A DNA stretch of 64,000 nt, from assembly GCF_013170845.1 (NCBI RefSeq), contig NZ_CP033367.1:4465001-4529000 (forward strand). Reading direction: 5' to 3'. The stretch's first letter is position 1. Every line of letters begins with the position of its first letter. Under the pieces are notes generated by a model. The model made no database searches. It saw only the letters and a list, made by a program, of their open reading frames with translations, and was not told the DNA's origin. Both the position numbers and the translations under genes were made by a program. Below are positions 26,481 through 34,756 of the stretch, in pieces. The DNA comes from Mesorhizobium loti R88b. GTDB taxonomy: Bacteria; Pseudomonadota; Alphaproteobacteria; Rhizobiales; Rhizobiaceae.

Positions 26481-27386
26481 ATGGCATCAATCGGGCTGAA
26501 GGTCATCCGGGGCGTATTTGGTGCGGCCGAACATATTGCACCGCGCATCACCGGGCGCGCGGCGTTCGAACTGTTCTGCCGCACGCCGAGCGCCAAAGCG
26601 CTGACCGACGGCGAACGCCGCGCCATCAGCCGCGCCGCTGACTTCATGAGCGAGGCGCGCCATCATCGGCTGAAGACCAAGACCGGCTGCGTCATGGTGC
26701 ATGAATTCCGGCCGGAGCCGGGCAGGGCGGCGCTTGGCACGGTGCTTGTCGTCCATGGCTGGCGTTCGCGCACCGAATATATGCGCGCGTTGATCGAGGG
26801 CTATCGCGCGGCCGGCTACAGGGTGGTTTCTCTTGACCTGCCGGGCCATGGCCATTCGCAGGGCCGGCACCTGAACATGGTCAATGCTGTCGAGGCCGTA
26901 CGGGTCGCCGGCGAATGGTTCGGTCCGTTCGTGGCAGCGGTTGGACATTCCTTCGGTGGCGCCGTTGCCGCCAATGCCATCGCCGGTTCGGTCAAGAACA
27001 TTCCGCCACTGGCGGCCGGACGCCTTGTGCTGATCGCGGCGCCCAGCTCCTTGCCGGCGATCTTCGCCGACTTCAGCCGCATGCTCAATGTCGGGCCGCG
27101 TTCGCAGGTCGCCATGGCGGACCGTGTCGAACACCTGTCCGGCCGGCCGCTGCATGAATTCACCGGCGACCGCCAGCTCGCCCAGGCGCCTGTGCCCACC
27201 CTGGTCATTCACGCGCCGGATGACCGTGAGGTGCCAGCCGAACACGCAAAACGCTACGCCGGCGCGGGCGGCCATGTGCGGCTGCACTGGGCCGACGGGC
27301 TCGGCCACCGCCGCATTCTTGCCGACAAGGGCGTTGTCGAACGCGCCGTCGCCTTCGTCGCCCGAGAGCCGTCGCTGCTTCACTGA
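26481..27386 (+). CDS. Alpha/beta hydrolase
   Basis: 301 residues. The nucleophile elbow is GHSFGG with Ser157; the oxyanion loop is VVHGWRSRTEYM around 90; Asp is in IHAPDDREVPAEHA, and His in GLGHRRIL near 275. An N-terminal helical part (about 1-65) precedes the core. The physiological ester or amide is unknown. Control by the divergent MarR is likely from the shared operator region. Confidence 0.9.
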   Translation: MASIGLKVIRGVFGAAEHIAPRITGRAAFELFCRTPSAKALTDGERRAISRAADFMSEARHHRLKTKTGCVMVHEFRPEPGRAALGTVLVVHGWRSRTEYMRALIEGYRAAGYRVVSLDLPGHGHSQGRHLNMVNAVEAVRVAGEWFGPFVAAVGHSFGGAVAANAIAGSVKNIPPLAAGRLVLIAAPSSLPAIFADFSRMLNVGPRSQVAMADRVEHLSGRPLHEFTGDRQLAQAPVPTLVIHAPDDREVPAEHAKRYAGAGGHVRLHWADGLGHRRILADKGVVERAVAFVAREPSLLH

Positions 27387-27404
27387 GCGGCAATCCTCGT
27401 TTCC

Positions 27405-27452
27405 ATGCATGTCGCTGTCTCAAAACCGGGACCACTTTTGAGCGACATGCAT
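27405..27452. repeat. Palindromic REP-like element, copy 1
   Basis: ATGCATGTCG (27405-27414) pairs with CGACATGCAT (27443-27452), and CTCAAAA (27419-27425) pairs with TTTTGAG (27436-27442), giving a bulged hairpin. A related copy is at 35616-35662. It lies between the convergent hydrolase and rhodanese genes and could also act as a bidirectional transcription stop. Confidence 0.7.
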
Positions 27453-27456
27453 TGGC

Positions 27457-27852
27457 CTATTTCTTCTTCTCGCCGGGTTCGACAGGCAATCCGGCGGCCT
27501 TCCAGGCGGTGTAGCCGCCAAGGATGTGCTTGACCGGGGAAAGTCCCATGTCCTGCGCCGTCTTGGTGGCGAGCGCCGAGCGCCAGCCGCCGGCACAAAA
27601 GAAAACAAAACTTTTACCCGAGGCGAAGAATGGCTTGTGATAGGGGCTCTCGGGATCGATCCAGAATTCCAACATGCCGCGGGTGACATGTTTGGCGCCG
27701 GGTATTTTTCCGTCGCGTTCCACCTCGCGCGGATCGCGCAGGTCGACGAAGATCGTGCCTTCGTCCTCGAGCAATCCCGCGGCTTCCTCTGGTGAAACCA
27801 CTTCGATCTCGGCGTTCGCCTCATCCAGCAATTCGCGATACCCCTTTTTCAC
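27457..27852 (-). CDS. Single-domain rhodanese-like protein
   Basis: 131 residues. A GTG start at 27852 is chosen because GGAGGGG lies seven bases upstream and the frame then opens directly into the domain. Rhodanese landmarks are FVDLRDPREVERDGKIPGA and the active-site loop CAGGWRS with Cys86, then GGYTAWKAAGLPV. The protein may transfer sulfur from thiosulfate or persulfides; the wide Gly-Gly-Trp loop is seen in several bacterial single-domain rhodaneses. It ends in a lysine tail. Confidence 0.9.
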   Translation of the reverse strand: MKKGYRELLDEANAEIEVVSPEEAAGLLEDEGTIFVDLRDPREVERDGKIPGAKHVTRGMLEFWIDPESPYHKPFFASGKSFVFFCAGGWRSALATKTAQDMGLSPVKHILGGYTAWKAAGLPVEPGEKKK

Positions 27853-27919
27853 AGGCTTTTCCCCTCCGACCGCGCATTTGGCTGGCTGTCTGAATTTCCA
27901 GCACAATGGCCGGCGTTTG

Positions 27920-28534
27920 TCACGCTTTGTCGGTGCCCGCCAGCGTCTGCCAGGCAGCCATAGCTCCGGCAACCGTCGCCATCAGCGCGGTGCACGAAGC
28001 ACCGTCGCGCGCCTGGATCGACATGCCGTGCTGCACGGTGGCGTAGAAGGTCGCCACGGCGTGGCAGTCGAAGTCGGCAGGCAGTTCGCCGTCGGCCACA
28101 CCTCGCTCGAGGCGTTTTTGCAAGGCTGAATGGTTTTCAGCGCGGCGGCGGCGTAGGTCGGCGCAGATCAGGCCGCTGGTCGAATCCTGATGCAGCGCGC
28201 CAAGCGTGATCAGGCAACCTTGCGGACGGTCGGTCTGCGAATAGGCCTTTGCCGTGCGGCTTAAAAAAAGCTCGATTGCCAGGCGCGCGGTCGGCGCCTC
28301 ATCCAGCGCCTGCCAGATATCCGGACCTTCGAAGCGCGAATAGAAATCCGCAGCCTCAAGGAATAACGCCTCCTTGCTGCCATAGGCGGCGTAAAGGCTG
28401 GGCGAATTGATGCCCATCGCGGTGGCGAGGTCGCTTATCGACGCGCCTTCATAACCCTTGGCCCAAAACACCTCCATCGCGCGCCGCAAGGCTGCGGTTC
28501 GATCGAAGGTGCGGGGACGGCCTCTTTCCGACAT
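27920..28534 (-). CDS. TetR/AcrR-family transcriptional regulator
   Basis: 204 residues. The N-terminal HTH runs through FDRTAALRRAMEVFWAKGYEGASISDLATAMGINSPSLYAAYGSKEALF (about 8-58), typical of regulators controlling SDR enzymes. The C-terminal half is the variable ligand-binding domain with a Cys near 135. It is divergent from the SDR gene, and two matching 17-base sites lie in the 100-base gap, so it probably represses both genes until an inducer binds. Confidence 0.93.
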   Translation of the reverse strand: MSERGRPRTFDRTAALRRAMEVFWAKGYEGASISDLATAMGINSPSLYAAYGSKEALFLEAADFYSRFEGPDIWQALDEAPTARLAIELFLSRTAKAYSQTDRPQGCLITLGALHQDSTSGLICADLRRRRAENHSALQKRLERGVADGELPADFDCHAVATFYATVQHGMSIQARDGASCTALMATVAGAMAAWQTLAGTDKA

Positions 28535-28550
28535 GATGCTCTTTTCTGTG

Positions 28551-28624
28551 TTGATCGATACATAAATCAGTTGACGCGCTCGGGCAAGCCTGCCAGGTAT
28601 TTATGTATTGATCACTACATAAAT
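28551..28624. promoter_or_regulatory. Twin operators for the TetR regulator
   Basis: TTGATC-NN-TACATAAAT occurs twice in the same orientation: 28551-28567 (NN=GA) and 28608-28624 (NN=AC), 15 of 17 bases identical and 57 bases apart. The right copy is part of a perfect inverted repeat, ATTTATGTA (28599-28607) with TACATAAAT (28616-28624). One copy lies 17 bases from the tetR start and the other directly over the SDR ribosome site. Confidence 0.75.
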
Positions 28625-28634
28625 GGAGAAACCA

Positions 28635-29381
28635 ATGTCTTCCAACAGTTTGAACGGCAAGGCGGCGCTCGTCACAGGCGGCAGCCGCGGCATCGGAGCA
28701 GCGATTGCGCGAAGACTCGCGGCCGATGGCGCCGATGTCGCCTTGACCTATGTGCATGGCGAGGAACAGGCCCGCTCGGTCGTCGCCGACATCGAGGCCA
28801 AGGGCGGCCGCGCCGTCGCGATCAAGGCCGACAACCGGGACGCCGAGGCGATAGACAGGGCCGTCGATGAGACCGTGGCTGCATTCGGTCGGCTGGATAT
28901 CCTGGTCAACAGTGCCGGCATCTGGCGCGCGGCGCCTATCGACACTTTGTCGCTTGCCGATTTCGACGAGACCATGTCGGTCAATCTGAGAGCCCCGTTC
29001 ATCGCCTCGAAGGCGGCGGCGGCGCATATGGGCGAGGGCGGCAGGATCATCTCGATCGGCAGCAATCTCGCTGAACGCGTCACCGACACCAGCCTCGGTG
29101 CCTATTCCACCAGCAAGGCGGCTCTGGTCGGCCTGACCAAGGCTCTCGCACGCGATCTCGGCGCACGTGGCATCACCGCCAACGTCGTCCATCCCGGTTC
29201 GACCGACACCGACATGAACCCGGCGGACGGACCGCATGCCGAACACCAGCGCCAGAAGATGGCGACACAGCGCTTCGGTAAGGCCGATGACATCGCCGGC
29301 ATGGTTGCCTGGCTTGCCGGACCGGAAGGAAGTTTCGTGACAGGTGCGGCATTGACCATCGATGGTGGCGCCAACGCCTGA
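28635..29381 (+). CDS. SDR-family oxidoreductase
   Basis: 248 residues with the classical short-chain dehydrogenase layout: TGGSRGIG (14-21) for the dinucleotide, NSAG near 92-95, catalytic Tyr157 and Lys161 in YSTSK, and NVVHPGSTDTDM after. It resembles 3-oxoacyl-ACP reductase-like SDRs of TetR-controlled operons. Of two in-frame ATGs the second is preferred since GGAG lies at proper distance. Probably derepressed when the divergent TetR meets its ligand. Confidence 0.9.
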   Translation: MSSNSLNGKAALVTGGSRGIGAAIARRLAADGADVALTYVHGEEQARSVVADIEAKGGRAVAIKADNRDAEAIDRAVDETVAAFGRLDILVNSAGIWRAAPIDTLSLADFDETMSVNLRAPFIASKAAAAHMGEGGRIISIGSNLAERVTDTSLGAYSTSKAALVGLTKALARDLGARGITANVVHPGSTDTDMNPADGPHAEHQRQKMATQRFGKADDIAGMVAWLAGPEGSFVTGAALTIDGGANA

Positions 29382-29399
29382 TTTTCTCGGAGTTTCCCG

Positions 29400-29429
29400 G
29401 GCGGGAGCGAAAATACCTGCGCTCCCGCC
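29400..29429 (+). terminator. Stem-loop after the SDR gene
   Basis: GGCGGGAGCG (29400-29409) pairs with CGCTCCCGCC (29420-29429) over a 10-base AT-rich loop, 18 bases after the SDR stop. No run of T follows, so it may be a message-stabilising hairpin or a weak stop and not a classic intrinsic terminator. Confidence 0.45.
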
Positions 29430-29592
29430 GTCACGATGTTGTGAAACCGTTCTGCAACAGGCTTTCCGAAATTTATGAAAGCTTAACGAAATCGGTATGA
29501 ATCGGTATAGTCACGCCTTACATCCGCCATGCGGTGAGCGAGACGATCTAGCGTGCGGAACGGGAACCGGTTGCGGCCGGAGCGGGTGATTC

Positions 29593-31470
29593 ATGAAACT
29601 CCTCGGTAAAAATACAACCGCGCTGCCGCTGATGGCGATCGCGGCAACGCTCGCCCTGGGCGCGCCTCAGGCCGGTGCGCAAGGGCTGTTCGACATGCTG
29701 TTCGGCGGCGGCATCAAGCACCAGCCGCAGGGCGAGTTTCCGCCCCCGCCACCAAAGCACAGACCCAAGGCCCCGGCGGGCGGTGGTGTAAAAATCAGCA
29801 GCCCGTCCTACTACACCTACAAGGCCGACAAGCTGGTGCGCGTCGACTTCTCGTCGCTGTCCGCGGCGCCACAGCCGGCAACGCCGCAGGATGCCGCGTT
29901 CGTTCCGTCTGCCACGGGGGCTGCTTTTCACGACGCCATTGCCAGCTTGAGCGACTACGAGCTTTACGCTGAGCCGGACATTGCCAAGGCGCTGATCGCC
30001 TACTACCAGGCCAACCCGGATTTCATCTGGATAAGCGGAACCAGCCTCAACAGCCGCGCGCAGGATGCGGTGCGGGTGCTTGGCGAGGCCGCCAGCTATG
30101 GCCTGACGCCGGCCGACTATACGGTCGATGTGCCGGCCGCGAATTCTGCCTCGGGGGACGACGCGGCCAAGTTGAAGGACCTCGTGCGCTTCGAGATGGC
30201 GCTGTCGGCGCGCGTGTTGCGCTACGCCCATGACGCCCAGAACGGCCGTGTCGAACCCAACCGTATGACCGGCTACTATGATTTCCCGGCCAAGCCGCTC
30301 GATCTGGGCGGCGTGCTGAAGACGCTGGCGCATACGCAGGAAGTGCGTACATACCTCGAATCGCGGCATCCGCAGAATGCGGAATATCAGGCGCTGCGCG
30401 TCGAGCTGGAATCGCTGCAGGCAAGCGCCGAGAATGAGATCGTCGTCGATCCCAAGCTGCTGCTGAAGCCAGGCGAAACCAGCCCCGAACTGCCGAAGCT
30501 GTTGACGCTGATCGCACGCAGTCTCGATGACGACATGGGTGGCACATATGGCGAGGTCCTGTCGCGGCTGGCGAGCAGCGAGGTCTACGTGCCCGAGCTC
30601 GTGCCGCTGATCAAGGCGGTGCAGGTGAAAGAAGGCATGAAGGGCGACGGCGTCATCGGCCCGCGCACCGTTGCCTTGCTGGCGGGCTCGTCGAAGGCCG
30701 ACAGGCTGCTCAAGGTGCAGGTAGCGCTGGAAGAACTGCGCTGGCTGCCTTCAGATCTCGGCAGCCCGCGTGTGTTCATCAATCAGCCGGCCTTTACCGC
30801 GAGCTACATCGACAACGGCCAGGAACTGCTGAAGACACGCGCCGTCATCGGTCGCGTCACCAACCAGACGGCATTCTTCTACGACCAGATCAAGCAGGTC
30901 GACTTCCACCCCTATTGGGGCGTGCCGCAGTCGATCATCGTCAACGAGATGCTGCCCCGGTTGCGCAGCGATCCCGGCTATCTCGACCGCGCCGGCTACG
31001 AAGTGACCGATGCGAAGGGCAGAAAGATCCCGTCATCGTCGGTCAATTGGGGCGCCTACGGCGCCAACATTCCCTACAATGTGCGCCAGCAGCCGAGCGA
31101 GGCCAATGCGCTGGGTGAGTTGAAGATCCTGTTCCCCAACAAGCACGCCATCTACATGCATGACACGCCGCAGAAATCGTTCTTCAAGCAGGATATGCGA
31201 GCGCTCAGCCATGGCTGCGTGCGCCTGCAGGACCCGCGCGGCATGGCGGCGGCAGTGCTCGGCACGGATGTCGATTACATCGCCGAGAAGCTGAAGCACG
31301 GACACTCGACCGAGGATGTGACGCGCAAGATTCCGGTCTATGTCGCCTATTTCACCGCCTGGCCCGACATGTCCGGCAAGGTCGAGTATTTCGGCGACGT
31401 CTACGACCGCGACTCCAGGCTGAAGCAGGCCCTGGATGCGACCGAGGCGGTTCGCTCACCCTCGAGCTGA
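29593..31470 (+). CDS. L,D-transpeptidase (YcbB/LdtD-like) with peptidoglycan-binding domain
   Basis: 625 residues. Signal peptide at 1-29, a Pro-rich linker (about 40-60), a scaffold domain, a PG_binding_1 block near 335-365 (LIKAVQVKEGMKGDGVIGPRTV), and a YkuD catalytic domain from about 385. The active-site motif SHGCVR has the catalytic Cys542. Such enzymes form 3-3 cross-links in peptidoglycan, or in Rhizobiales attach outer-membrane beta-barrels to peptidoglycan. The size with linker and long C-terminus matches the family. A terminator follows. Confidence 0.93.
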   Translation: MKLLGKNTTALPLMAIAATLALGAPQAGAQGLFDMLFGGGIKHQPQGEFPPPPPKHRPKAPAGGGVKISSPSYYTYKADKLVRVDFSSLSAAPQPATPQDAAFVPSATGAAFHDAIASLSDYELYAEPDIAKALIAYYQANPDFIWISGTSLNSRAQDAVRVLGEAASYGLTPADYTVDVPAANSASGDDAAKLKDLVRFEMALSARVLRYAHDAQNGRVEPNRMTGYYDFPAKPLDLGGVLKTLAHTQEVRTYLESRHPQNAEYQALRVELESLQASAENEIVVDPKLLLKPGETSPELPKLLTLIARSLDDDMGGTYGEVLSRLASSEVYVPELVPLIKAVQVKEGMKGDGVIGPRTVALLAGSSKADRLLKVQVALEELRWLPSDLGSPRVFINQPAFTASYIDNGQELLKTRAVIGRVTNQTAFFYDQIKQVDFHPYWGVPQSIIVNEMLPRLRSDPGYLDRAGYEVTDAKGRKIPSSSVNWGAYGANIPYNVRQQPSEANALGELKILFPNKHAIYMHDTPQKSFFKQDMRALSHGCVRLQDPRGMAAAVLGTDVDYIAEKLKHGHSTEDVTRKIPVYVAYFTAWPDMSGKVEYFGDVYDRDSRLKQALDATEAVRSPSS

Positions 31471-31476
31471 TAATCG

Positions 31477-31515
31477 AGCGGTTTGCCGGTTCACACCAAC
31501 GGCGAACCGCTTTTA
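31477..31515 (+). terminator. Intrinsic terminator after the L,D-transpeptidase gene
   Basis: AGCGGTTTGCCG (31477-31488) pairs with CGGCGAACCGCT (31500-31511) with one wobble, followed by TTTTA. It lies 6 bases after the stop and ends 18 bases before the next gene's stop on the opposite strand. Confidence 0.8.
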
Positions 31516-31533
31516 CAGTTTTACCGGAATGCT

Positions 31534-32010
31534 TCAGCGCTCCATGAGCGGACGTCTAAAGCCGGCGTCGCGCCCGGCGATCAGCCAATAGACCAGCCCG
31601 GCGATCAGACCGGCAGCGGCAATGATGCCGATGTCGGCCCAGCGCGCTGAATCCATGTCCTCCGGCGAATTCGGCCAGATCAGGAAAAACCCGCCGGCGG
31701 CAGCCGCAGCGCCGAAGAGCATGTGCAGCAGGACGTTGCGCAGCGAAAAGAACTCCGCAATCAGCGCGAAGATGAGGGTCTGCAGACCCGTTATGACGAT
31801 TGTCACAAAGTAAATGAACATGCCCAGCGGTGGCACCACCAGCGCCGCAAGCGGCGTGACGACGGCAAAACCGAAATACTCAGGCGCGTTGGGCAGGGAA
31901 CTGAGCGCGGCGTAGATTACCGCCACGGCGATCAGCCCTATCAGCACGGCCACAAGATAGCCGGCTAACATCATCAATATACGTTTGATCACGTGTTTTG
32001 CCGTCGCCAT
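31534..32010 (-). CDS. Four-helix membrane protein of unknown function
   Basis: 158 residues. Four hydrophobic helices (about 10-35, 45-70, 78-100, 115-145) with a short SPEDMDSARW loop before the last. The N-terminus, MATAKHVIKRILMMLAGY, is polar-basic then hydrophobic. GGGGGA at proper spacing supports the ATG at 32010 over earlier ATG and TTG codons. No family recognised. It shares an end with the L,D-transpeptidase across a terminator. Confidence 0.7.
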   Translation of the reverse strand: MATAKHVIKRILMMLAGYLVAVLIGLIAVAVIYAALSSLPNAPEYFGFAVVTPLAALVVPPLGMFIYFVTIVITGLQTLIFALIAEFFSLRNVLLHMLFGAAAAAGGFFLIWPNSPEDMDSARWADIGIIAAAGLIAGLVYWLIAGRDAGFRRPLMER

Positions 32011-32128
32011 GCCCATTCCCCCGTCCGGCGCAGTCAACCCGTCCAGTCAGCCATCAAAGACGATCCGTTGCAAGGGGAGGCGCAAGCGGGCTGCTTTGGC
32101 GGCTTTCGTGGATCAAGAAGCAGGCTGA

Positions 32129-32869
32129 TCAGGCGCCGCCACACAAATGCTCCGAGTCCGGCAGGGCCCAGCTCCCCTTGGCGACCAGGTCGATGGAATA
32201 GTAGACCCGGCCGCGGTCATCGTCCTTGGGGCAGTCCCTGGGTATCGAGATTAGGCACATTACGACGGGTTCTCCGACCTTCGAGGATGCCAGGCCCGGC
32301 TCGCGATCATAGGAGACAGATCCGCCACCGTTGGTGAACGTCGCAGCACTGCCCGCATCAGGCGTGGCTGTTTCCAGCGGGTCGTCGCCAAGCCGCGCGG
32401 TCAGCGTCTTGATGTGGGTGGACGCGCATTGCCCGACCGCCGAGGGCAGGGGCTGGTCCCTGTTGCCGGGGTTGTGCGCGGCGGTGTCCAGCGCCTTCTT
32501 GCCGATCAGGGCGATGTTATAATCCTGCACCCATGACGGCGCATTGCCATAGGTCTGCAAGGCGTTGTTGAGCGCACTGACGACGCAGGCGGCGTCGCTC
32601 TTGCAGGCGTTGCGGTCAGCAATCAAGCCGCGCGCGATCTTGCGCTTGTCGCCGCCGAATGCCGGCTCGAACTCCTTGTAGGCCTTGGAAACAAGCAGAT
32701 CGATGGCCGACAGTTGCGGATCGGCGCAGATCGCCTTCTCGGCCGGCAGGCTTGCCTTGGCGCAGTCGAAGGATGGCCCCTCGGCCCGCGCCGGAGGCGC
32801 GGCAAGGATGCCGCCAGCCAGGATGACGGCAAAGACCAGCAAGACATCGGTTCGAACGGAAAATCGCAT
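32129..32869 (-). CDS. LprI-like (DUF1311) secreted protein
   Basis: 246 residues. Signal peptide to about 31, then SFDCAKASLPAEKAICADPQLSAIDLLVSKAY, the classic LprI/DUF1311 start with paired cysteines, and RNACKSDAACVVSAL with two more. LprI from Mycobacterium inhibits lysozyme; the same role is not shown here. The C-terminal half (about 115-246) is not covered by the domain and has two further cysteines in VMCLISIPRDC. ATG at 32869 chosen over upstream TTG. Confidence 0.82.
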   Translation of the reverse strand: MRFSVRTDVLLVFAVILAGGILAAPPARAEGPSFDCAKASLPAEKAICADPQLSAIDLLVSKAYKEFEPAFGGDKRKIARGLIADRNACKSDAACVVSALNNALQTYGNAPSWVQDYNIALIGKKALDTAAHNPGNRDQPLPSAVGQCASTHIKTLTARLGDDPLETATPDAGSAATFTNGGGSVSYDREPGLASSKVGEPVVMCLISIPRDCPKDDDRGRVYYSIDLVAKGSWALPDSEHLCGGA

Positions 32870-33005
32870 GACGGCCCCCAAGCCAACAGGATAGCGCAAG
32901 GCGCTGCCCAGCGCCCTCCATGCATATCATATCGCAAGGATGGACATTTTACGGCGGGTCCGTCTAGCAATCGAGGGCGGCCGGAGAAATATCTGCCGAG
33001 GGTCC

Positions 33006-33263
33006 CTATTTCGGTTCGGCGGTCACCGGATCGTAGGTGATTTCGACCTTGGCCTTATCAGATGTGTAGTAGGTGACGGTGTAGGCGTCCTTGTCCCAGT
33101 CGACCTCTTTCACGTAGCGAAAGCCGTCGCGCTGCTCGACCTTGGCAAGGATCTCCGACAGCTTCTTGGCGTTGGGCGGCGGCAACGGGTCCTCGTCCGC
33201 GGCCAGAGCCGGGCCGGCGATGAGTAAAAATGCGACGCTGGTCGCCATAAGAAATCTGGACAT
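33006..33263 (-). CDS. PepSY domain-containing periplasmic protein
   Basis: 85 residues. Signal peptide MSRFLMATSVAFLLIAGPALA, then one PepSY-type module: KKLSEILAKVEQRDGFRYVKEVDWDKDAYTV and YTSDKAKVEITYDPVTAEP. PepSY domains often curb proteases or sense metals in the periplasm. It belongs to a run of small exported proteins (31.5-33.7 kb) with no common operon. Confidence 0.85.
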   Translation of the reverse strand: MSRFLMATSVAFLLIAGPALAADEDPLPPPNAKKLSEILAKVEQRDGFRYVKEVDWDKDAYTVTYYTSDKAKVEITYDPVTAEPK

Positions 33264-33450
33264 GGTTTTCCCTCAAGTTTCGACGCAGAGAAACTCGCTG
33301 GTGTGGTGGTTGGTTCCGTAGCCGGGATGCAGGACCATTAAGCGCATCGACTCGCGGCTGCGCGCGGGAAAAAAGACGTCCGCCAAAAAACCATGATGCG
33401 CCGCTTCAATATTTCCAGCCATAGTGCTGGCGTTTCAGTGGGGGGTCCAT

Positions 33451-33723
33451 ATGCGCGCACGTCACGTCGTCATGCTTGCACTGTCAGTGCTTTCCATCCC
33501 GGCCATTTCCATGCCCGTGCAGGAAGCCAGGGCGCTGGAACCTGAAAAATACACGGTCTACTGCGCCAACGACCACATCGAGGTGTCGTTCTGGGATCTC
33601 GAGCAGATGAAGGTACGGAACGGCTCCGATGTCTGCCAGTTCCAGAGCTATACGAGCTACAGCAGCGCATTGAATTTCGCGCAGAAGAATTTTGGCGGGG
33701 AAGGGGCGAGCTGTAGTTGCTGA
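33451..33723 (+). CDS. Small secreted cysteine-containing protein, unknown
   Basis: 90 residues. The ATG at 33451 has GGGGGG eight bases upstream and opens into MRARHVVMLALSVLSIPAISM, a signal peptide. The mature part (VYCANDHIEVSFWDLEQM then SDVCQFQSYTSYSSALNFAQ) has two cysteines and the C-terminal pair SCSC. No family recognised. The duplicated tRNA-end sequence begins 35 bases after its stop. Confidence 0.65.
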   Translation: MRARHVVMLALSVLSIPAISMPVQEARALEPEKYTVYCANDHIEVSFWDLEQMKVRNGSDVCQFQSYTSYSSALNFAQKNFGGEGASCSC

Positions 33724-33758
33724 ATGGTTCTGGCTTTAGTGCTATCTTTCAGGAAGGA

Positions 33759-33775
33759 GATGGTGGGCGATGCAG
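33759..33775. repeat. Displaced copy of tRNA-Val 3' end (att-like direct repeat, left)
   Basis: GATGGTGGGCGATGCAG is identical to 34545-34561, which is the 3' end of the tRNA-Val gene (CCA, acceptor strand and start of the T-stem) seen on the plus strand. No tRNA follows here. A 17-base exact copy of a tRNA 3' end 786 bases away is the usual footprint of a tyrosine-integrase insertion. Confidence 0.75.
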
Positions 33776-33981
33776 TCACCCGTGAGGACTGCGACTTCTG
33801 TCGAGCAGGTTGAGTCCGTATTGCGCCAGCCACGCGCTCGTGAAGCAAGGGGAGGCCAATCCGCAGGCGATAGATCCCTTCTGGTTCGCTAGCCGACACT
33901 TCGAAACAAGTAGGCCTCATCGCTTTTCTGTTACACGTCGTTCGGCTAGATTGGGCAGTTCGATTTCTGAAGGAAACTGAA

Positions 33982-34512
33982 ATGAAGGTAAGCGCCGCTT
34001 TTGCTCTCGCCCTTATGTTTCCATCGTACGCTTACGCTCTCGACTCAGCCAGCTACTCCAAGACGCTTGATGTTTTTATGGGCGGGACGACCATTGAGGA
34101 CTATATCGCACATTACTCTGATCGGATTCTTAGTAATTTGCAGGGGAAGTGGGTTGGTATGACCGGCATAGGATCAAGCGATTTCGACAGCGTATTCCCA
34201 AAGGCTTGCGGCCTAAATCCGTATTTCATAAGTGGCGTCGGTCCGCTTGGTTTTGACATGGTCAGGGGCAAAGACGGTTCAAACCAAGTACATAGCCACT
34301 ATAGTCTGATGACAGGGAACACTTTTGTTCAGACCACCCCGCAGGAAGATATCGTGAAATACCTCGGGATCGACGCGAAGACCGAGTTTGATAAGCGGAT
34401 TGCCAATTCCAATCAGAATGGCATAGCAACAATTATCAAGCCGGAAGAAGACATTGTAGTCATACAACGAAACTACGGCGTCCCAGCTGTATTCGTAAAA
34501 TGTCCATCGTAG
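33982..34512 (+). CDS. Orphan secreted protein of atypical base composition
   Basis: 176 residues with a signal peptide (MKVSAAFALALMFPSYAYA). The gene is clearly lower in GC than its neighbours and uses codons such as ATA, TTA and AGT that are rare elsewhere in the window, so it is probably acquired. The mature protein has KYLGIDAKTEFDKRIANSNQ and ends with a Cys in VKCPS; one more Cys is near PKACGLN. No domain recognised. It sits between the two tRNA-end repeats, with AAGGAAA as ribosome site. Confidence 0.75.
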   Translation: MKVSAAFALALMFPSYAYALDSASYSKTLDVFMGGTTIEDYIAHYSDRILSNLQGKWVGMTGIGSSDFDSVFPKACGLNPYFISGVGPLGFDMVRGKDGSNQVHSHYSLMTGNTFVQTTPQEDIVKYLGIDAKTEFDKRIANSNQNGIATIIKPEEDIVVIQRNYGVPAVFVKCPS

Positions 34513-34544
34513 ATATCGATCGGATTAATAAAACTTGGTAGGCC

Positions 34545-34561
34545 GATGGTGGGCGATGCAG
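34545..34561. repeat. att-like direct repeat, right (within tRNA-Val)
   Basis: Second copy of the 17-base repeat. It overlaps the 3' end of tRNA-Val, so the tRNA was kept intact after integration, as is typical. Confidence 0.75.
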
Positions 34562-34621
34562 GGATTGAACCTGCGACCCCACCCGTGTGAAGGGTGTGCT
34601 CTCCCGCTGAGCTAATCGCCC
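34547..34621 (-). tRNA. tRNA-Val (CAC)
   Basis: A 75-base cloverleaf with encoded CCA: acceptor GGGCGAT/ATCGCCC, D-stem GCTC/GAGC, anticodon stem CACCC/GGGTG with loop TTCACAC (anticodon CAC, codon GUG), T-stem GCAGG/CCTGC with TTCAATC. Folded by eye. Its 3' end is duplicated 786 bases away at 33759. Confidence 0.95.
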
Positions 34622-34756
34622 GCTCGTTGCCCGAGGGCCAAGCGAGCCGCGATATAAGGGAGGCTGGCCGGTGAAGTCAAGGCGGTGTCAGGCGTTCTGA
34701 TAAGGATCGGATTGCCGCACTTTCGAACCCGTTTCCGAGGCGATACCGGTCGCCGA

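Noticed and set aside
33776..33981. Integrase remnant inside the tRNA-Val insert
   Set aside because: Neither strand shows integrase motifs; the only long minus-strand frame crosses the tRNA-like repeat and looks spurious.
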